Source: Drosophila miranda
Lineage: Eukaryota; Arthropoda; Insecta; Diptera; Drosophilidae
Reading direction: 5' to 3'
Length of the DNA: 64,000 bases
NCBI RefSeq assembly: GCF_003369915.1
Contig: NW_022881625.1
Span: 8,866,001 to 8,930,000 of the forward strand
Shown here: one piece after another, positions 57,253 through 64,000 of the stretch
How the letters are laid out: every line of letters begins with the position of its first letter
Numbering within the stretch: position 1 is the stretch's first letter
Notes under the pieces: model-generated
What the model saw: the letters and a program-made list of their open reading frames with translations, nothing else
What the model was told of the DNA's origin: nothing
The model's database searches: none
Translations under genes and position numbers: made by a program

Positions 57253-59127
57253 TCAAAGCACAAAACAAGTTGATTCTGATTGACGTGCGGCCAAAAAAAC
57301 ACCTACTTTATATTGCAAATAAGTTCCTTCAAGGTTTTCCAGTTGTAAAGATAATTTAGTATGAGAAATGTGTTTACTGTTGGGCAAATTGATCAGGGAG
57401 GAGCGGAAAGCGTTCTCCGTGGGATGATTGAACTCGATGCTAAAGTTCCGAATGAGTCGAGCGATGCCCAGCTCGAGCTCCATGTCCACGATGCGCTTTC
57501 CAACGCACATCCGGGGTCCAAATCCGAAGGGCAAGAACACAAACGGATTCTTCAGCTTCAAGTCATTTGCCGGGCATTGCCCGTTGGAGTCTGTGGCGTT
57601 ACGAATCCAACGTTCTGGCAGGAACTCAGCAGCCTTGGGGAAGTGCTTCTCGCTTGATAGCAAGCTCAGGGGAACCATCGACACACAGGTACCAGCTGGC
57701 ACTTGGTATCCGCTCAAAACGCTGTCCCAATTGAGAAATCGGCCATTGCCGATGACCAAAGGATAGATCCGTTGTGACTCTTTGATGCAGGCACGTAGAT
57801 AGGGAACATTCTTCATCGATGCCTCAGTGAATTCGGAGTCCTTCTCGGGTAGAACCTTCATCACCTCTTCTCGGAGTACGGCCTGCTTCTCCGGATTCTT
57901 GGCAAGGCACAGCAAGGCCGCTGTAAAGGTACTTGAGGTCTGCAAAAAAAGGATGTATGAGATAAGGGTAAGTATGAGAACAACAGACTACGTACGGTAT
58001 CAACTCCGGCCATTAGCATGTCCATGGCCATAACCGTCGCCACCTTTTTGTCGATCTTGAGCAGCTTTTCCAGTACACTCTGCTCGCTCTCAGGGCGGAC
58101 AACACCCTCCTTGGCCTCTTTCTCTAGACGCTCTATAGCTTCATCTACATACGCTGAAGTTATTTCTTGAACGGCATTTAGGGACTTCATTAGCTTCATT
58201 AGCTTGGGTGTTTTAACGTAACGCCAGATGGAGGGCTTCATCTCCAGATCGGCTGTTAATTCAAAAAAATCGTCCAGGTACTTGCAAAGTAACACAGCCT
58301 GGTCGTTATCGCCCGACTCTTTGAGCAGTCCCAACTGCTTGTCCAGAGCCACCACAGAGACTGACTCAAGGGTCCACCGATTTATTACGTTTAAGAAATC
58401 ATCTGGAGCTTCCTGGGTATCGATATCACGGAGTGCTTTAATACTGTGAAGGCGGGAGAACATACTTGAGCGTAAACAGGGATTTATTATCAGTCATACG
58501 CACCGTTGCACAAACTCCTGGTTCACTTGGGACATCTTCTTATAGTAAAGCCGCACGTTCTTCGGCTGCATTAGGACAGGATTTACAGCCGATCGAAAGT
58601 CGCTCCAGGTTTTTCCTTGTGTGGGTAAAGCTCCCTCCACTCCCTGGAAGAAATCCTTTCTATGAGTCTTCCGATGATAGCGAAGAGTATCGCTGCCAGG
58701 CCGATGCGGCCACACTCCTTCGTTCCGGAACACGACCTCGAAGCCCTTGGGATTTTGAGTCATCAGGTATGACGTACCTTCCATCATACCTGGTAAATAT
58801 AATATGTTTCCATAGTCGTCTTGCAAAGCTTTGAACAATTTCACAATGTCCAGTTTGCTATATTTTCCTCCAGGCATAAAATTCCGAACAGTAGACAGAA
58901 AAGTTGTACTAGGAATCTGATCAAAGGGACGAGCTTGTAGCCACTCTGCATCATTTCTGGGCTCTGCTACAGCTGCTGTGGTCTGCCAACGCTACAAGAG
59001 ATTTAAAAACGTATATCACTGTGATATCGGATCTATATGTAAACTATATATTTACCAGCGGACTGCTCACAGAGAGGGCTGCTTTTTGCGCCTGAATTAT
59101 AGATAGACCGCTGCGCACTTTCAACAT
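57253..59127 (-). CDS. Cyp12a-like: Cyp12a-like mitochondrial P450, copy I (complete reading frame)
   Basis: The exons at 59056-59127, 58504-58991, 57996-58443 and 57253-57939 (72, 488, 448 and 687 bp) join in frame to 564 codons. Splice ends are GT-AG; the intron 3 acceptor is TTTGCAG. It has the same presequence, AGVDTT, KESQR, PERW and [12 protein letters not shown] as copy C and the same novel C-terminal tail ending CFVL. Replacements relative to siblings include Gly-to-Glu in PGMMEG, His-to-Gln in TQNPK and Asp-to-Gly after it, all in the conserved exon 2 block. Subfamily is from memory; completeness of the frame is directly read. Confidence 0.85.
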
Positions 59128-59728
59128 TTTGCTTGTTAGGAACTTAATTCATTCACTGCCAGAGCTATACTGCTAAATCATTCCATTAGCTAGCTATTTG
59201 AAAGGCCTGCGAGAGCTTTCTTGCAAAAAGAGCTGACCGATAACAGAGCACAAACAGAACAAGAGACAGAGAGAGAGTGCCAAAACACGTTCGCGGGAGC
59301 GTGCGAATGCCAAACAGAAATAATTGTAAACATTTGCCATATTTTTTAATATAGACTGCTATTTGATCGACTATGTTATACCTTCTACGGAATATTTAGG
59401 AATATAGTATTATGATTGATCTGACTCTCAATGAAATGAAACAAATAAATCGCCATAATTATGGCATCAGATTTTTTGGCCAAATTTAATTTATTGGGCA
59501 TGGAATGGTCGGTAGACTGCCGAAAGTTTTGGGCCTGATAATAATATAAACAAGCTAATCTTTAGCGCTTTTTTATATCTTGTTATTTTTTTTTTGGTTC
59601 GGTTGTCCTTCTTGAAGGTAATTTAATTTTTATTGGGCCAACATCGAAAATAAATGAAACAGAGATAAACAGATAAAGGTACAAAAAATGAAATCAAACA
59701 TAAAACGCAAATAAAAATTCCAATAATC
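59128..59728. promoter_or_regulatory. Unit I/J spacer: P450 I upstream region, full spacer repeat, MAP65 J 3' UTR
   Basis: This is a full-length spacer with the GA-repeat (about 59262-59276), the AT-rich repeat (about 59336-59585), an A-tract (minus strand, 59586-59595) and AATAAA of MAP65 J (minus strand, about 59626-59632). Confidence 0.6.
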
Positions 59729-61559
59729 TCATCGTGGATTCGGCCACATGCGACTTTCACGTGGCGATGGGAGCTTCAATTGATTGCCAAATCGAGGCCT
59801 CCTGATTGACCGCCTGCTTTGACGGTGTGTTGGCGGCCGACGCCACCGAATTGTGGTTTTCGAGGACATGGCGAATTCGTGGCACAGCCACGCGATTGCG
59901 CTGATGCTGAGCCCCGCCGACGGGCAGCACTGAGGAGCGACTCGTGGGCACCAATTCTTCATAGGAGATCCCGGCTTCGCGGTCATTTTCAGTGGTCTCA
60001 TCGGTCATATACTCGGAATCGCTGGGCGATCTTGTATCCGGCACCGCTGATTTTGTGCGTGGCTTCTTGTTCGAGCGTGTGCCAATGCTGCGTCTGTGGA
60101 CGCAATGTGTAGTCCAGGACGCGGACCCGCTTTAGTGGCGACTTGGACGCCTTCAGCTGGCTGTTGGCCAGCCACTGTGCGGTAGACGGCGACGGGCGTA
60201 TCGAATTCAGAGAGCTCATGAGGCTGCGCTTGGCGTTGGGAGTCCGATACCCCGAAGAGCTGGCGGCTGCTGATGGATTCAGTCGCTTGTGCAGATTCCC
60301 AGTGCACTTGGTCATATTGGGAGTGATCAGCTGGATTGTTGGGGTCTTGCGCAACGACATTGTCGAGGTCGACATTGAGGACATGTTCTTCAAAGTTCTT
60401 GTGTTCCTTTTCCTCTTTAAGGAGCTGGCCGCCACGATTGTTGAAACGATTCGGCTCGTTGGCCTTTGCCTCTAGAGCCTGCATGCGGGCCCAAAGTTCT
60501 GCACGGCTCTCGTACAGATCGAAAATCTCCTTGTTGCACGTGTAGAAGCTCTTCAGATCATCCAGCTCCAGCTCGTGCAGCTCCAACAGGTCTTCGTTGT
60601 AATTCTTATTGTAGTAGTTGGAGTTGCTGGCTCTTGAGCGTTAGATCCCACCACTTGCTTATCTCGACGCGCAGCTGCTCGATGAACGTCTTGAGGTTCT
60701 GGCTGCGCAGTGCCTGGCAGCGCTGCAGCTCCGAATGGAGGATGTCATAGGTGCGCTGCGTATTCTCGGTGCACTCGCGCACTCGTCGCATGGCGCTTTC
60801 GTCCGTCTCCTGGAGGCGATCCCACAGCACGTAGATCTTCTCGCGCATGTCATGGATTTTGGAGCGCAGCTCCTGGATCTGCTCGGCATAACTGTTGCGC
60901 ATCTGCCGCAGCCGCTCTAGTGTCTCTGGTGTTAGATTGTGGCTCAGATCGTTCAGTAGGCGATCCTCTGCATCGGTCTGGGGCATCAGCTCGAGCATCT
61001 TCATGTCATGCTTGATGGCCTTGCGCAGCTGGTCCAGCTTCGTCTGGCGCACTGCGCGCTGAGAGCGCAGGTTGTCGAGATGGTCGCGAAAGCCGTCCAT
61101 CTCATCGGGCAGGGGCAGCGGGTCCGCCAGTAGAGGGAGCGGCAGTGCGCCCAGCTCTTCGCAGAGCTGCTCCTGCTGGAGCAGCAGCTCCCCGATCTCC
61201 GCCCGACGTTTCGAGAGCTCCTCGCGCAGATGCTCAATGCTTTTGTCCAGCTTCAGCTGCAATGTGATCAGTGGCACATCGTAGGGCCTCTGACCAATGT
61301 CCACCGTCTCATGGAGGAGTCGGGTGAGGTCGCTGGCCTCGGCTCGGAGTGCGGCTATGTCATCCAGGATGGCCGCCTGCTTCTCCCACGACTCGGTCTG
61401 CAGATCCGTATAGAAATTATCCGCGTGCGCCTTGAGTTTGTGCAGAAAGTCCTTGCATGTCTTCGGCTCGAACATGAGGGACCACATTGAATGGAGCTGC
61501 TCCACATGCTCGCCAGTCATCTCAAGGATCTCTCCCTTGATGGAGGTTGGGTCAACCAT
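59729..61559 (-). pseudogene. feo-like: MAP65/PRC1 (feo-like) copy J, multiply deleted
   Basis: The N-terminal half is open from the ATG at 61557-61559 to about 60640. Deletions then occur: near 60623 (loss inside the QQERKRFSNYY block), near 60398 (about 0.3 kb joining the RFNNRGG region straight to the tail), near 60098 and near 59800. Natural start and stop codons are kept, but the core is destroyed. Confidence 0.9.
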
Positions 61560-61734
61560 AGCCAATAGGAATGGGTCTTGTATTCGCGAATGGAAGGAAT
61601 TTATGTGATGTGTGCAGGATTTCGATTGCACAATGTGTTGCTCAAGGAAAATGCCTCCGCACAGATAAGTGACGCCTCTCGTGTTGGCACAAATTGCACA
61701 ATGAAAATTTTGTGTGCTTGATTTGCCTCATGCC

Positions 61735-63564
61735 TCAAAGCACAAAACAAGTTGATTCTGATTGACGTGCGGCCAAAAAAACACCTACTTTATATTGCAA
61801 ATAAGTTCCTTCAAGGTTTTCCAGTTGTAAAGAAAATTTAGGATGAGAAATGTGTTAACTGTTGGGCAAATTGATCAGGGAGGAGCGGAAAGCGTTCTCC
61901 GTGGGATGATTGAACTCGATGCTAAAGTTCCGAATGAGTCGAGCGATGCCAGCTCGAGCTCCATGTCCACGATGCGCTTTCCAACGCACATCCGGGGTCC
62001 AAATCCGAAGGGCAAGAACACAAACGGATTCTTCAGCTTCAAGTCATTTGCCGGGCATTGCCCGTTGGAGTCTGTGGCGTTACGAATCCAACGTTCTGGC
62101 AGGAACTCAGCAGCCTTGGGGAAGTGCTCCTCGCTTGATAGCAAGCTCAGGGGAACCATCGACACACAGGTACCAGCTGGCACTTGGTATCCGCTCAAAA
62201 CGCTGTCCCGATTGAGAAATCGGCCATTGCCGATGACCAAAGGATAGATCCGTTGTGACTCTTTGATGCAGGCACGTAGATAGGGAACATTCTTCATCGA
62301 TGCCTCAGTGAATTCGGAGTCCTCGGAGTACGGCCTGCTTCTCCGGATTCTTGGCAAGGCACAGCAAGGCCGCTGTAAAGGTACTTGAGGTCTGGAAAAA
62401 AAGGATGTATGAGATAAGGGTAAGTATGAGAACAACAGACTACGTACGGTATCCACTCCGGCCATTAGCATGTCCATGGCCATAACCGTCGCCACCTTTT
62501 TGTCGATCTTGAGCAGCTTTTCCAGTACACTCTGCTCGCTCTCAGGGCGGACAACACCCACCTTGGCCTCTTTCTCTAGACGCTCTATAGCTTCGTCTAC
62601 ATACGCTGAAGTTATTTCTTGAACGCCATCTAGGGACTTCATTAGCTTCATTGGCTTGGTGTTTTAACGTAACGCCAGATGGAGGGCTTCATCTCCAGAT
62701 CGGCTGTTAATTCAAAAAAATCGTCCAGGTACTTGAAAAGTAACACAGCCTGGTCGTTATCGCCCGACTCTTTGAGCAGTCCCAACTGCTTGTCCAGAGC
62801 CACCACAGAGACTGACTCGAGGGTCCACCGATTTATAACGTTTAAGAAATCATCTGGAGCTTCCTGGGTATCGATATCAATACTGTGAAGGGGGAGAACA
62901 TACTTGAGCGTAAACAGGGATTTATTATCAGTCATACGCACCGTTGCACAAACTCCTGGTTCACTTGGGACATCTTCTTATAGTAAAGCCGCACGTTCTT
63001 CGGCTGCATTAGGACAGGATTTACAGCCGATCGAAAGTCGCTCCAGGTTTTTCCTTGTGTGGGTAAAGCTCCCTCCACTCCCTGGAAGAAATCCTTTCTA
63101 TGAGTCTTTCGATGATAGCGAAGAGTATCGCTGCCAGGCCGATGCGGCCACACTCCTTCGTTCCGGAACACGACCTCGAAGTCCTTGGGATTGTGAGTCA
63201 TCAGGTATGACGTACCTCCCATCATACCTGGTAAATATAATATGTTTCCATAGTCGTCTTGCAAAGCTTTGAACAATTTCACAATGTCCAGTTTGCTATA
63301 TTTTCCTCCAGGCATAAAATTCCGAACAGTAGACAGAAAAGTTGTACTAGGAATCTGATCAAAGGGACGAGCTTGTAGCCACTCTGCATCATTTCTGGGC
63401 TCTGTTACAGCTGCTGTTTCTGCCAACGCCATAAGAGATTTAAAAAACGTATATCACTGTGATATCGGATCTACAGTATACTATATATTTACCAGCGGAC
63501 CGCTGACAGAGAGGGCTGCTTTTTGCGCCTGAATTATAGATAGACCGCTGCGCACTTTCAACAT
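61735..63564 (-). pseudogene. Cyp12a-like: Cyp12a-like P450, copy J
   Basis: Exon 1 begins at 63562-63564. The intron 1 acceptor region is altered (GCCATAAGAG in place of GCTACAAGAG on the plus strand), which removes AG. Exon 3 lost about 12 bp at its start (near 62880) and one base near 62658. Exon 4 has a deletion of roughly 28 bp near 62322 and one base lost near 61949, ahead of the heme loop. Confidence 0.88.
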
Positions 63565-64000
63565 TTTGCTTGTTAGGAACTTAATTCATTCACTGCCAGA
63601 GCTATACTGCTAAATCATTCCATTAGCTAGCTATTTGAAAGGCCTGCGAGAGCTTTGTTGCAAAAAGAGCTGACCGATAACAGAGCACAAACAGAACAAG
63701 AGAGAGAGGAGTGCCAAACACGTTCGCGGGAGCGTGCGAATGCCAAACAGAAATAATTGTAAGCATTTGCCATATTTTTTTAATATAGACTGCTATTTGA
63801 TCGACTACGTTATACCTTCTACGGAATATTTAGGAATATAGTATTATGATTGATCTGACTCTCAATGAAATGAAACAAATAAATCGCCATAATTATGGCA
63901 TCAGATTTTTTTGGCCAAATTTAATTTATTGGGCATGGAATGGTCGGTAGACTGCCGAAAGTTTTGGGCCTGATAATAATATAAACAAGCTAATCTTTAG
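63565..64000. promoter_or_regulatory. P450 J upstream region and start of the next spacer
   Basis: The sequence repeats the upstream/spacer arrangement of the other units (GA-repeat near 63700, spacer repeat to the end), so another unit very likely begins just past the window edge. Confidence 0.65.

Overview
This is eukaryotic DNA from a fruit fly (genus Drosophila). Several things point there: a mitochondrial Cyp12-family cytochrome P450 with short introns, a PRC1/MAP65 protein matching Drosophila fascetto (feo), and insect errantivirus, I-clade LINE, BEL/Pao and long-LTR Ty3/gypsy elements. The abundant TTATACCCGATACT-type dispersed repeat suggests the obscura group, but that is recollection, not a search. 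The mix of local amplification, inverted junctions, pseudogenes and young transposons fits heterochromatin or a Y/neo-Y segment; that placement is inference.

Layout. 1-719: AT-rich, unassigned. 720-2526: truncated MAP65 copy A. 2558-14484: errantivirus-type LTR retrotransposon, with a full-length I-clade LINE nested in its pol at 4085-9523. 14622-16411: P450 copy B, a more diverged paralogue with the normal C-terminus. 16645-20083: internally deleted BEL/Pao element. 20084-22064: a 103-bp tandem repeat, array spacer and a TIR-bearing element. 22065-64000: tandem array of a roughly 4.5-4.7 kb unit, interrupted at 34081-43129 by an Osvaldo/Ulysses-like element with 2.15 kb LTRs.

Each array unit carries, on one strand, a four-coding-exon Cyp12a-like P450 followed about 175 bp later by an intronless MAP65/feo-like gene, its AATAAA signal and an A-tract. 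The A-tract and lack of introns mark the MAP65 gene as a probable retrocopy that was amplified together with the P450. Copies C, D, E (minus), F, G (plus), H, I, J (minus) are in the window. Inverted junctions lie at about 43952 and 50683.

By reading every exon, P450 copies C and I keep complete frames (564 aa), and only copy E keeps a complete MAP65 frame (702 aa). The others carry different nonsense, frameshift, splice-site or deletion lesions. All P450 copies in the array have lost the ancestral last dozen or so residues (still present in copy B) and end in a novel tail or a truncation.

No bacterial-type operons, CRISPR arrays, tRNA or rRNA genes were seen. The candidate for an undescribed system is the co-amplified P450 plus feo-retrocopy unit: a spindle-midzone gene multiplied in tandem with partial decay.
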